From Scytonema hofmannii PCC 7110 (GTDB lineage Bacteria; Cyanobacteriota; Cyanobacteriia; Cyanobacteriales; Nostocaceae), in contig NZ_KQ976354.1 in assembly GCF_000346485.2 (NCBI RefSeq), positions 1,300,789 to 1,364,788 on the forward strand: a stretch of 64,000 nt of DNA, in the 5' to 3' direction. Shown here one piece after another: positions 55,678-64,000 of this stretch (the first letter of the stretch is position 1; the number at the start of each line of letters is the position of its first letter). Below the pieces are notes generated by a model. The model did no database searches. It saw only the letters and a list, made by a program, of their open reading frames with translations, and was not told the origin of the DNA. A program made the translations under genes and the position numbers.

Positions 55678-56676
55678 TCAACTCACGCGTACTATACAAC
55701 GAAATCCGATGTGACAAGTTGAGGTATCAACTGTTTCTGGATGCCGTGCTGCTGGTCGATAACGCTGGCAGTAGTTGGGCGCACAAAGAAAAGAACCGCC
55801 TTTCAGGACTTTTCTGGGTATTTGAGCTTGCGGTACAGTGGGATCGTAACTCTCTTCTTGTGTTGCACCTCTAGGGTTGATAGGAATACAACAAGGTTTT
55901 GTTTTGTTTTCTGGGTGATGGCCTTGATACCAATCGGTTGTCCATTCCCAAACGTTGCCTACCATATCATATAAACCATAGTCATTGGGAGGATATAAAC
56001 CAACTGGTTCTGCTCCAGGAGAATTTGGTTTTAGGTTTTGCCAGGGAAACTCTCCTTCCCAAGTATTTGCCATCCGCTTGCCCTGAGGGGAAAATTCATT
56101 GCCCCACGCATAGACAGCACTATCTAATCCACCGCGAGCAGCAAATTCCCACTCTGCCTCAGTTGGGAGTGATTTGCCAGCCCAAGTTGCATACGCCTCA
56201 GCGTCTTCATAGGCAATATGCACTACGGGATAGTTTTCTTTCCCTTTAATAGAACTGCTCGCTCCTCTTGGATGTCGCCAGTTAGCACCAGGCACATAAA
56301 CCCACCAGCTACAATTTTGTAAATTGACTGGTTGTTTTGGCTGCTGAAATACAGCCGAGCCTGCTACAAGCAGTTCTGGTATAGCGCCAGGATAATCTTC
56401 TAGTTTTGGTTGACATTCCGCAACAGTTCTATAGCCAGTTGCTTTCACAAAATGTTGGAACTGTTTATTGGTGACTGCATAGCGATCCATCCAGAAACCA
56501 CCAACACGAACAAGATGGGCTGGACTTTCTTCTGGGTAGTGGCGATCGCACCCCATCATAAAAGTCCCACCCGGTATCCAAACCATATCGCGATCGCGCC
56601 CTTTGTGAGTAGGCTTGGGAGTTATTTGCTTGCCTGATTTACGACTTGAATTTTGTTGGCATAATCTTTCTTGCAT
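55678..56676 (-). CDS. formylglycine-generating enzyme (sulfatase-modifying factor)
   Basis: 332 residues. FGE-sulfatase fold: DMVWIPGGTFMMGCDRHYPE at the start, SLPTEAEWEFAARGGLDSAV, DMVGNVWEWTTDWY, and the C-terminal active site GGSFLCAPNYCQRYRPAARH. Cys298 and Cys303 match the two catalytic cysteines that bind copper in true FGEs, which distinguishes it from EgtB/PvdO-like relatives. It converts the Cys of CxPxR in a sulfatase to formylglycine. It starts 12 bases after the stop of the arylsulfatase gene, so enzyme and substrate are made together. Confidence 0.92.
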   Translation of the reverse strand: MQERLCQQNSSRKSGKQITPKPTHKGRDRDMVWIPGGTFMMGCDRHYPEESPAHLVRVGGFWMDRYAVTNKQFQHFVKATGYRTVAECQPKLEDYPGAIPELLVAGSAVFQQPKQPVNLQNCSWWVYVPGANWRHPRGASSSIKGKENYPVVHIAYEDAEAYATWAGKSLPTEAEWEFAARGGLDSAVYAWGNEFSPQGKRMANTWEGEFPWQNLKPNSPGAEPVGLYPPNDYGLYDMVGNVWEWTTDWYQGHHPENKTKPCCIPINPRGATQEESYDPTVPQAQIPRKVLKGGSFLCAPNYCQRYRPAARHPETVDTSTCHIGFRCIVRVS

Positions 56677-56688
56677 AGCTCGCTTTCC

Positions 56689-58062
56689 TCAAGCTGGATA
56701 AGGCAACACTTGTGCATCCCACTCTTGAAATTTACTCCGAAGTTGTTCTAACACTTTAGGGTAATCATCTTTGAGGTCTGACTGTTCGCCTTCGTCAGTG
56801 GCAAGATTAAACAGGTATTCTTTTTCTCCTTGCTTTAAGTACTTCCAATCTCCACTACGGACTGCTGCTTGAAGTGGTTGTGAAGAACCAGGGCGATTGG
56901 CTTTGTAGCGCCAGTATAGCGATCGCGGATAAACAGCTTTTTTACCTAAAATGACAGGTAGCAAATTTCGCCCATCAAGAGGATAGTTTGGATCGGGTTC
57001 AGTGCCAGTTGCTGCCAGAATTGTTGCAGTCAAATCCATCGTGATGGTAACTTGAGTATTCACTTGATTAGATGGGACAACTCCAGGCCAGCGAATAATA
57101 GCGGGAACTCGCAAACCGCCTTCGTACAAACTACCTTTTCTGCCTTGGAAGGGGCCAAAATTAGAGTACTGTTCTCCTCCATTATCACTCACGAAAATAA
57201 CTATCGTATTGTCAGCCTGCCCAGACTCTGCTAAAGCTGTTAAGACTTTACCAATTCCATCATCAAGGCTTTTCATGATTGCAGCATAGGTTTCTGGTGA
57301 CCCTCCAGCAGTGAAGTTATTGGAATTGTAAAAAGTTTTACTTAACTCTTCATCTTCCGGTCCTTCCCAAGGCCAGTGTGGTGCAGTGTAATGAAGGCTG
57401 AGATAAAAAGGACGAGTTCGAGGTCTTTTGATGAAGTTAACAGCACGTTCGGTATATAAATCTGTCGTATAGCCTGGTCGATCTACAAGCACTTCACCTT
57501 CATAAAAATCAAGCACTCCACTGCCAGTTTTATGGGTGAAGTAGTCGATGGCTCCACTATAGTTACCAAAGAACTCGTCAAAGCCACTTTTCAAAGGACC
57601 ATAATTGGGTAAAAAACCAGTATGCCACTTACCGACTAATGCTGTCTCATAACCATTAGCCCTTAAAAGGGAAGCTATTGTAGGGTGTTCTGGGGGTAAT
57701 CCAATAGTTTCTCCTCCAGCCAAAGGTTCTTGAAGCCCAACCGACAATCGGGCTGGATAACGACCTGTAAAAAAGCCTACACGCGTTGGCGTACAAACGG
57801 TTTGCGCTGCATAAGCATTAATAAACCTTGTACCTTCTTTCGCCAATTGGTCTAAATTTGGCGTTTGATAGTTAGTCTGTCCGTAAACGCTCAGATCGCC
57901 CCAGCCTAAGTCATCCGTTAAAATAAATACTACATTTGGACGCCGTTGTTTGGCAGAAACAGAAGAAAGAAGGCTGCTCGCTCCCATCGTGAGGGCTGTA
58001 CTGGCAATTGCAGTGCCTAAAAATTTGCGCCGACTAATTGCTTCTGGTAGATCTTTGTGCAT
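56689..58062 (-). CDS. arylsulfatase with Tat signal peptide
   Basis: 457 residues. The N-terminus ISRRKFLGTAIASTALTM is a twin-arginine signal, so the folded enzyme would be exported. The sulfatase motifs are present: metal-binding FILTDDLGWGD (Asp50-Asp51), the modification site Cys90 in VCTPTRVGFFTGRYPAR (CxPxR), KWHTG, and FVSDNGGE. Cys-type sulfatases need formylglycine at Cys90, supplied by the enzyme encoded next. It probably releases sulfate from organic sulfate esters, giving access to sulfur; the regulator is not seen. Confidence 0.94.
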   Translation of the reverse strand: MHKDLPEAISRRKFLGTAIASTALTMGASSLLSSVSAKQRRPNVVFILTDDLGWGDLSVYGQTNYQTPNLDQLAKEGTRFINAYAAQTVCTPTRVGFFTGRYPARLSVGLQEPLAGGETIGLPPEHPTIASLLRANGYETALVGKWHTGFLPNYGPLKSGFDEFFGNYSGAIDYFTHKTGSGVLDFYEGEVLVDRPGYTTDLYTERAVNFIKRPRTRPFYLSLHYTAPHWPWEGPEDEELSKTFYNSNNFTAGGSPETYAAIMKSLDDGIGKVLTALAESGQADNTIVIFVSDNGGEQYSNFGPFQGRKGSLYEGGLRVPAIIRWPGVVPSNQVNTQVTITMDLTATILAATGTEPDPNYPLDGRNLLPVILGKKAVYPRSLYWRYKANRPGSSQPLQAAVRSGDWKYLKQGEKEYLFNLATDEGEQSDLKDDYPKVLEQLRSKFQEWDAQVLPYPA

Positions 58063-58594
58063 ATCCCTAATTTTTGCTTGTTTTGTTGATTGCCTTAGCC
58101 ACAGTCATCAAAGTTTGATTGTTTCAACTCCGGAGTAGTAAGGCATCTCTAATCGATTGATTAAAGATAATTTTGTACCATGCGCTCTAAAATACGGCAA
58201 GTACGTTGACTAACAGTATTTAGCTTGCAAATGAGGACATCATTGCACAAGGGATGTATGTGAGGCAAGTATTTCTCAAACAAAAGTATGACTTGTGGAG
58301 ATACGGGATTGTTTTATGTATAAATAAGAACTTTAATTTATTGAAAAAACAAGTACTTTCGGGGATTTATCTTTTGGAATAAATAGTACAATTGTTCTAT
58401 TAGAAAGACTTTTTGTTCGGCTATCACCCTTAACTGGGGTAGGAGTTTCTTGTATGTTCAGCCTTAACACACATATTAGCATATTAGTCAAGAACTAAGA
58501 TGAGGTGCTTCACTGCTACACAGCGAAGTTGGCACTTAAATGGCAGTAAGCATTGATTTTTTCCCTAACCCCTAACCAAAGTATTCCATAAATT
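58063..58594. other. 532-base intergenic region
   Basis: Divergent promoter region between the sulfatase and the gene at 58595. It is AT-rich, and I see no gene, palindrome or repeat of note apart from a weak TTTAT-rich stretch near 58310-58380. Confidence 0.5.
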
Positions 58595-59284
58595 ATGATG
58601 ACCCCAGTCAAAAGTGCGATCGCAACCAGAGTTGACAAACCATTCAAAAAAAAGTCTGAGTTTGAGCAACAGTATTTTGAAGAAAATGTTATCAGTGGGA
58701 TTAGTCATGAAAATTCCTCCTTCCCAACCCTGACGGAAGTGACTCAGGCAATTTTGTATCATGCCTTTTGGTTAGCTGACCAAAAACGGAAGCTGCCTAT
58801 AAAAGAGTATAAAAAATTACTTATTGATAAAGGTTGGAAAGGCGAGGAAACAAAGTATCTTAAGATAGCTGCTGCATTTGGGAAATTTTTGCCTCCTGAG
58901 TTAGCACACATAGAGCCAAGAACCGTGTATCAGTTAGCGGAAAATAGCAAGAAGTACCAGCCTGTAATAGACAAGCTTTTGGACTTAACAGCAATCACGC
59001 AAGAGGCTGTTCGTTCCTTAATCAAAGAACAACGCACTCCTAGAAAACGAAAATCTGAAAAACCCAGTATTTGGCGTCGCACAAGTGATGGGAGGAGGTA
59101 TTGCCAAATTCCACCAATTCACGAACCAGACGAACGGACGGGAATAACTTTACAAAAGATGATGGATGAAGAAGGATTAAGCGCCCAGCATATTGTAGCT
59201 GAAGCTATAGCCTTGCGATCGGCATACAAAGAAGGGCGGTTAGTCCTTGTAAACAATCAAGAAGTTAAAATTAGTGCAACCTAG
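58595..59284 (+). CDS. hypothetical protein (229 aa)
   Basis: I do not recognise a family. The protein is soluble and charged. About residues 65-130 form a helical unit (KEYKKLLIDKGWKGEETKYL, AAAFGKFLPPELAHIEPRTV) that could be a DNA-binding or ParB-like helical domain; a basic linker (KEQRTPRKRKSEKPSIWRRT) and a C-terminal helical part (EGLSAQHIVAEAIALRSAYK) follow. The ATG is doubled (MM) with no strong ribosome binding site. A MITE-like element sits about 80 bases downstream. Confidence 0.6.
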   Translation: MMTPVKSAIATRVDKPFKKKSEFEQQYFEENVISGISHENSSFPTLTEVTQAILYHAFWLADQKRKLPIKEYKKLLIDKGWKGEETKYLKIAAAFGKFLPPELAHIEPRTVYQLAENSKKYQPVIDKLLDLTAITQEAVRSLIKEQRTPRKRKSEKPSIWRRTSDGRRYCQIPPIHEPDERTGITLQKMMDEEGLSAQHIVAEAIALRSAYKEGRLVLVNNQEVKISAT

Positions 59285-59366
59285 AAAAAAGTGCGGATAA
59301 ACTCTCCGCACCTCTACTTAGAGCTTGCTGAAAAACTCAGAAAAAAGCACGCAGAGGGATTGATTC

Positions 59367-59491
59367 GGGATTTCCAGGAAATGAATTATTCATCTTGTGG
59401 GACGGGCGTCCCCGCCCGTTCTATATTGGTGGCGGGCGGGGACGCCCGCACCACAAGAAATTTTGGGAGATTTTTTTATTTGGAAGTCCAG
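59367..59491. mobile_element. MITE-like element (AGGGACTTCC...), copy 2, inverted
   Basis: GGGATTTCCAGGAAATGAAT at the left and AAATTTTGGGAGATTTTTTT with GGAAGTCC at the right are the reverse complement of copy 1 (40862-40990), including the core ACGGGCGTCCCCGCCCGT. Confidence 0.75.
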
Positions 59492-60075
59492 GGAGTCGTT
59501 GCTCAACAAGAGTTAATATAATTTTATATTCTTATAAATAAGCAAACTATTATTTAAAATTATAGAAATCAGTAAAAAAGGTGCAGTTTTCAAAAATAGG
59601 CATACCAAAAGCATAAAACAGCCGTGATAACTGAGTAGAAAGATGCATCACTGGTCACTGGTTAGAAAATTTTAAGGCTTTTGTGGAAAATACTGATTAA
59701 AATGCACGTTTTCTAACGACTTGTAACCAATTAATTTTTCTATAAGTCAATACTTCTACTGAAGCTGAATGCAGGCATAAAAAGTTACATTTTTGTAAGC
59801 TCAATTTCTCCTGATGAGAATCACCAGAGTTAATGAGCAACAATTTCATGAAGGATGATGTGTGAAGGATAAAAGATAAATTTTTTATTCTTCATCTTTT
59901 GTCTTTCATACTTTCTTTGGTCATTTGGGGCAATCTACTAAAAATTCATATCTAGACTGAGTCCTCAAAAACTTTAACTTTTGAGTTAAACGTATTTGGC
60001 AATTTTTCAATTAATAAATTCAGTTCTACCTTCAAACACTCGGTTTAATCTAAATTTTACATTTTAGGGTTCATC
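59492..60075. other. intergenic region before the DUF11 cluster
   Basis: 584 bases. It contains one or two GGTCACT heptads (near 59650) and an imperfect inverted repeat (AAGGATAAAAGATAAA / CTTCATCTTTTGTCTTTC, about 59865-59910) of the type seen near 19407. No gene is supported; the promoter for the gene at 60076 should lie in its last 100 bases. Confidence 0.5.
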
Positions 60076-62637
60076 ATGCCACCAACATATAAATTCTTAC
60101 TAGGGAAAAACAAGCTCTACCTTTATTTAATTGCCACAGGATTATTAGCTCATAGCGTTTTCCAATATGTCACTCCAGTAAAAGCTGAGGGTACAAATGC
60201 CGGTCAATCTATTAGTAATACGGCAACAGCAACCTATGAAGACCCCAATAATCCCGGAACAACAATTAACACGACTTCTAACACAGTGGTTGTAACCGTC
60301 GCCGAAGTTGCTGGTGTTACAGTAACTGGTTCCGGTACCGCATTTAAAACCGACCAAAACGCAGATGGAAAAATCGGTGTAGGCGACACCATTTATTACA
60401 CTTATAATGTCACGAACGTCGGTAACGATCCCACGCAATTCCGCATTCCCGATCAACCTACAGTCGGAGGTCCCGGACAACTTGATGGGGCAGTACAAAT
60501 CAGCTACGATGGGGGTACCACTTGGCAAGACGTTGCAGCCGGTGGAACTCTCACCAACTCGATTACACCAGGTGGTTCTGTTTTAGTGCGGGTTCCTGTA
60601 AAGGTTGCTGATGGTGCAGCAAGTGGAAGCACTATTTCTGTCAAATTGGGGGATACGCCCAGCGATGCTCAAAACCAGCCTCGGAGTGAAAATGGCGGTG
60701 ACCTTTATACTGTAGATAATCCTGATGGTACAACGGGCGAAGTCAATGGCACACCCGTAAACGGTACGCGTGAAGCTAGCGCCACACAGCAAATTGTGGT
60801 TGATTCAAACCTAAAAAATTATACTCTTGCAACAATCCTCAAAACCCGCAGCAGTCAAACAAACGCTGGTGTGGTTGGTCCTGGAGGCGATAATCTCAGC
60901 TACGACTTAAGTTTGCGAGTTGAGAACAACGATCCCACAGGTAATGGTATCAGCCCCGCCCCTCTAAATGGTACAACTATTCCCGGTTTGACAGGTTCCA
61001 ACATTTTGGTATCTGATGCAATTCCTGCAGGAACCAAATTAGTCAGCGTGAAAGCCCCATCTGGTTGGCAACCCGTTTATACAACCAGCGATGTTTCATC
61101 TTTTGATGCTAATCAAGCAACCTGGACAACCACTGCACCCTCAGATTTAGCGACAGTGAAACGAGTGGGTTTTGTGAGAACTGGAAGTATTGCTCCAGGT
61201 ACGACAGTTAATGGCTTCCAAATTATTGTTGAAGTTGTTGGTACGCCTGAATCCGTCTCAATTGCTAATATTGCCCAGTTGTTCGGTACAAGCACGAGTG
61301 GAACTCCTGTTTACGATGAATCCGGCGACCAAAACCCCAGTAATTTTGATGGTTCCAATCCCCCTCCCGGAACTGATACCAACAACGATAAAATTCCCGA
61401 TACCCTTCCTCCAGATAGTGTTGATGATGGTTTTATTACTCCCACAGACTCTAATAACAATGGCATTCCCGATGAGTTAGAAGGACCTAATGGGATTGGC
61501 ACTGATACCAATAACAATAACACTGGTACTGGCACGGGTGGTGAGGCAAATATTGTCACTTTAACTGCAGCAGGAGGGACTTCTGTCTTAAACGGACCGA
61601 AAGATGCACCAGATGCTGTTGCTGAAAACGATAACAATAAAGACTTCACTAACAAATCTTCATTAGTCCCTGCAGGTACAGTTCCCAAAACATTAATCGA
61701 TCCAGATGGTGTTAGCTTTACCAACACTCTCAAGAATACTGGTACGGGTAGTGCTAACGTTTCACTGATTCCAACAACTCCCGTAAATCCAGGAGACTTA
61801 CCCGCAAATACACTTGTTACCATCACTTACGGCAGTTTGTCTGCAACTTATAAATATGATGGGGCAAAATTCGTCTTCCAATCAGGCCAAGGACAAGTTA
61901 ACAACCAAAACATTAGTGACACAAATCCCATCCGGATTGATGGAGTTACAGCTAATGCAACAGCGAATTATGGTGTGGAAGTAAATTTGCCTTCTGGGAC
62001 TCCACTTTCTACAGATATTAACCGTGGCTTTCCAGTTCCCATAACAGCATATATTGAGAATAACCAAACACCAGGATTCCAAGAAGGTGAACCTAAGAAT
62101 ATCACCATTGACCGTGTTTACACTGGCTTCTTGAAGATGGTGAAGTTGTCCCGCGTACTGCAAGGAACAGGTCCCGCAGTTGGAACGGGTCAAGATAACT
62201 TTGATTCAACACCTGGTATAGATGAAGATGTCTCCAATGATGTACCTAGAACCCCCGCTTCAGGAAACATCATTGAGTACCAAATTAGATACAAAAACAT
62301 TTCTGAATCTCAATCTGGTACTGGCAACATCGTCTTAAATGCTGGCAAAGTCATTATTACTGAAGATGGTACCACTTGGGATGGAACAAAAGGTAACAAC
62401 TGGGCTTTAGATAACGATAACAACAGTGTCATAGATACCAGTCATGTTGTTGGTTCTGCAAAAGATTCTGGTGCTGCAACTATTACCTTCTTTAACGGTA
62501 AACCAGCGACTACCTCTACAGGTGACCAAACTGGGACAACTGTTAATAATGACGTGACCAAATACGTAGATACTGTCACTGACACGGTTACACCCGGACA
62601 GGAAAGAACATTTACTTTCCAACGTAAAGTGAATTGA
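60076..62637 (+). CDS. exported DUF11-type repeat protein (853 aa)
   Basis: A signal peptide (LYLYLIATGLLAHSVFQYV, cleavage likely after PVKA) leads into beta-sandwich modules of the DUF11 kind: SISNTATATYEDPNNPGTT, GDTIYYTYNVTNVGNDPTQF, LKMVKLSRVLQG with EYQIRYKNIS. Around residues 430-495 is an Asp/Asn-rich calcium-binding-like stretch (DTNNDKIPDTLPPDSVDDG, DSNNNGIPDELEG, thrombospondin-3 style). It is probably a surface or sheath protein. There is no LPxTG, autotransporter or SLH domain, so how it is held at the surface is unknown. The next gene encodes a smaller protein with a similar module. Confidence 0.8.
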   Translation: MPPTYKFLLGKNKLYLYLIATGLLAHSVFQYVTPVKAEGTNAGQSISNTATATYEDPNNPGTTINTTSNTVVVTVAEVAGVTVTGSGTAFKTDQNADGKIGVGDTIYYTYNVTNVGNDPTQFRIPDQPTVGGPGQLDGAVQISYDGGTTWQDVAAGGTLTNSITPGGSVLVRVPVKVADGAASGSTISVKLGDTPSDAQNQPRSENGGDLYTVDNPDGTTGEVNGTPVNGTREASATQQIVVDSNLKNYTLATILKTRSSQTNAGVVGPGGDNLSYDLSLRVENNDPTGNGISPAPLNGTTIPGLTGSNILVSDAIPAGTKLVSVKAPSGWQPVYTTSDVSSFDANQATWTTTAPSDLATVKRVGFVRTGSIAPGTTVNGFQIIVEVVGTPESVSIANIAQLFGTSTSGTPVYDESGDQNPSNFDGSNPPPGTDTNNDKIPDTLPPDSVDDGFITPTDSNNNGIPDELEGPNGIGTDTNNNNTGTGTGGEANIVTLTAAGGTSVLNGPKDAPDAVAENDNNKDFTNKSSLVPAGTVPKTLIDPDGVSFTNTLKNTGTGSANVSLIPTTPVNPGDLPANTLVTITYGSLSATYKYDGAKFVFQSGQGQVNNQNISDTNPIRIDGVTANATANYGVEVNLPSGTPLSTDINRGFPVPITAYIENNQTPGFQEGEPKNITIDRVYTGFLKMVKLSRVLQGTGPAVGTGQDNFDSTPGIDEDVSNDVPRTPASGNIIEYQIRYKNISESQSGTGNIVLNAGKVIITEDGTTWDGTKGNNWALDNDNNSVIDTSHVVGSAKDSGAATITFFNGKPATTSTGDQTGTTVNNDVTKYVDTVTDTVTPGQERTFTFQRKVN

Positions 62638-62759
62638 AAAAGGGAGTGGGGAATAGGGAGTAGGGAGTAGGGGAGGAAGATTACTCGTTCCTGGGCTGCT
62701 GCGATTTTAGATTTTCGTTCCCACTCCCCATTCCCCAATTAAACAAAGGAGATTTTAAG
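62638..62759. repeat. inverted GGGAGTGGGGAATAGGG repeat in the operon spacer
   Basis: GGGAGTGGGGAATAGGGAG (62642-62660) is the partial inverted complement of CCCACTCCCCATTCCCC (62720-62736). A common spacer type, here within a presumed operon. Confidence 0.75.
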
Positions 62760-63287
62760 ATGAAGCGTTTTGTACTAGTAGGAGCGATCGCATTCTTAGC
62801 GACTGTTCCTGTTCTGAATCAAGCCATTGCTCAAAACACGCAAACAAAGGGACAAGTGCAGTTGCGATTGGATGCTGAAAAGAGAGTTGTCCAGCGAGTA
62901 CAGGGTCAGCAAACCTCAAGTTGGCAACCATTGCAAGGGAAGGCTTTGGTAGAACCAGGAACTATCTTGCGTTACACGGTGACGGCTGACAACAATAGCA
63001 ATGGGAATATCAAAAATCTCGCTATCAATCAACCCGTCCCTTTGGGAACAGTGTATATACTGAATTCTGCTACAACCAATGTCAGCAATGGAGCAAAAAT
63101 TACTTACAGCATTGATGGGGGACTCAGTTATGTAGAAACCCCAAGTGTCAAAGTTGCTCTTGCTAACGGCAAAGTTGAAACAAAACCCGCGCCAGTGACA
63201 ATGTATACCCACATTCGCTGGAAGTTTGGGTCTTCGATTCCCGCCAAGGGAAGTGTGAAAGGAATTTATCTAGTCAAGGTGCGGTGA
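62760..63287 (+). CDS. small exported protein with DUF11-like module (175 aa)
   Basis: Signal peptide (RFVLVGAIAFLATVPVLNQA, cleaved after AIA). The mature part is one beta-rich module: GTILRYTVTADNNSNGNIKN, INQPVPLGTVYILNSATTNV, YSIDGGLSYVETPSVKVALA, ending in GSVKGIYLVKVR. This looks like the minimal DUF11-like unit found in many cyanobacterial exported proteins. AAGGAG lies just upstream of the ATG. It is likely co-transcribed with the genes before and after. Confidence 0.8.
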   Translation: MKRFVLVGAIAFLATVPVLNQAIAQNTQTKGQVQLRLDAEKRVVQRVQGQQTSSWQPLQGKALVEPGTILRYTVTADNNSNGNIKNLAINQPVPLGTVYILNSATTNVSNGAKITYSIDGGLSYVETPSVKVALANGKVETKPAPVTMYTHIRWKFGSSIPAKGSVKGIYLVKVR

Positions 63288-63293
63288 AGATTT

Positions 63294-64000
63294 ATGGAAT
63301 TTGAACCGCAGACGAACGCGGATGGACGCAGACGAACGCAGAGACTTTTCTATTTTATCTGCGTCTGTCTGCGTGCATCTGCGGTTATAAAGAAGAAACA
63401 CTGGTTGGGATGGTTCGCGATCGCAGTTCCTACTACCTGTATATTATGCAACCCGACACCTGCACTCGCCCAAGCGAAGAACCTGATTAACCAAGCGACA
63501 TATACTTATACAGATTCTAATACCAACTCTCAATTTCAAGGTATTTCCAGTCAAATTGATATTAAACCTATCCAATTAATTGACCCCCAAGGGCGAATTT
63601 TAGGCTGTAGCGGACAACCACTCTCTGATTACAACGGTTTTTCTGTTGGTTTGTATGAGAGTAATCCCAACGATCCAACGGGAACAGAGTTGGGAAGATT
63701 GGTTTCTCTGACTCCTACAGAGTTCCCCGATCTTCCCAATAATGGTGTGGCTAGAGGGGTACAACCAAATACCACTAACAACAATCCTTTTGTACTCACC
63801 AATTCTTCTGAGGGACAATATAACTTTTTACTCGATCCTAGCAAGGGTCAAGTGACTCCAGGGAAAACCTATATTTTGGTGATCAATCCCCCACAAAATT
63901 CTATCTACTCCCAACGGCGAATCAAAATTTCCATTCTTGAAAGTTCTGGTCAAAATAATGTTGTTCGCTATCTTGCGACTTCCTTGGACGGTCAGCCTAT
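63294..64000 (+). CDS. exported repeat protein, partial (runs off the window)
   Basis: An open frame from the ATG at 63294 to the end of the window (at least 235 codons). A signal peptide-like segment (KKKHWLGWFAIAVPTTCILC, then NPTPALAQA) begins only at about codon 34. Before it lie codons made of a palindromic repeat (63306-63387). The mature part (KNLINQATYTYTDSNTNSQF, GRILGCSGQPLSDYNGFSVG) resembles N-termini of large cyanobacterial surface proteins that sit next to DUF11 genes. The true start is uncertain; it may be a non-ATG codon nearer the signal peptide. Confidence 0.65.
   Translation, partial: MEFEPQTNADGRRRTQRLFYFICVCLRASAVIKKKHWLGWFAIAVPTTCILCNPTPALAQAKNLINQATYTYTDSNTNSQFQGISSQIDIKPIQLIDPQGRILGCSGQPLSDYNGFSVGLYESNPNDPTGTELGRLVSLTPTEFPDLPNNGVARGVQPNTTNNNPFVLTNSSEGQYNFLLDPSKGQVTPGKTYILVINPPQNSIYSQRRIKISILESSGQNNVVRYLATSLDGQP
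63306..63387. repeat. AACCGCAGA palindromic repeat
   Basis: AACCGCAGACGAACGCGGAT at the left faces CGTGCATCTGCGGTT at the right, with GGACGCAGACGAACGCAGAG and ATCTGCGTCTGTCTGCG inside. A one-sided piece of the same type lies at about 9363-9392. Confidence 0.7.

Noticed and set aside
59291-59521. 76-codon plus-strand frame
   Set aside because: More than half is the inverted MITE-like element at 59367-59491; its residues reflect the palindrome.

Overview
The window comes from a filamentous, probably heterocyst-forming cyanobacterium (Nostocales-like; genus not assignable by eye). The evidence is photosystem genes (psbEFLJ, psaI, ycf48, rubredoxin), the plant-type ndhC-K-J cluster, very frequent GCGATCGC (HIP1) sites, heptanucleotide tandem repeats in the intergenic DNA, and a bilin-receptor chemotaxis operon. 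No rRNA or tRNA gene was recognised.

Layout. 0-9.3 kb: transport genes (AI-2E-type exporter, amino-acid permease, an RND efflux adaptor/pump pair), a truncated cytochrome b561-like ORF and a lipoprotein methyltransferase. 9.4-17.3 kb: a decayed haemagglutinin-like gene, a DJ-1/PfpI protein divergent from a LuxR regulator, a large APC permease, and one broken plus one intact Uma2 nuclease gene. 17.6-22.0 kb: the photosynthetic core (ndhCKJ on the minus strand; rubredoxin, ycf48 and psbEFLJ on the plus strand; psaI convergent). 22.2-30.1 kb: an 806-residue protein of unknown function, then an accessory stretch of Uma2, a NERD helicase, two toxin-antitoxin loci whose toxin genes are broken, gene relics and palindromic elements. 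30.1-38.9 kb: metH, a TnpB-type insertion sequence with a divergent ribbon-helix-helix gene, a collapsed ATPase/TOPRIM-like pair and a metallophosphatase. 38.9-40.6 kb: a 19-repeat CRISPR array without cas genes, ending in three copies of a different 37-base repeat. 41-53.3 kb: a CDF metal exporter and a six-gene Pix/Ptx-type phototaxis operon (PATAN response regulator, CheY, CheW, five-GAF receptor, hybrid CheA, second CheW-like protein). 53.4-59.5 kb: an RRM protein, three consecutive hairpins, further toxin-antitoxin and caspase relics, and an arylsulfatase with its formylglycine-generating enzyme. 60-64 kb: three exported DUF11-like or related proteins, the last running off the window.

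How it fits together. The core modules look intact and conventional. Between them lies DNA shaped by small non-coding elements: at least seven palindromic MITE-like families, several present in two copies here, and heptad repeats that sit on or next to the stop codons of several genes. One repeat tract has entered the cheA reading frame without breaking it. The accessory genes show repeated loss of the toxin or nuclease half of two-gene systems. The most unusual signals are the composite end of the CRISPR array, the interleaved inverted repeats in its presumed leader, and the in-frame repeat insertion in cheA.
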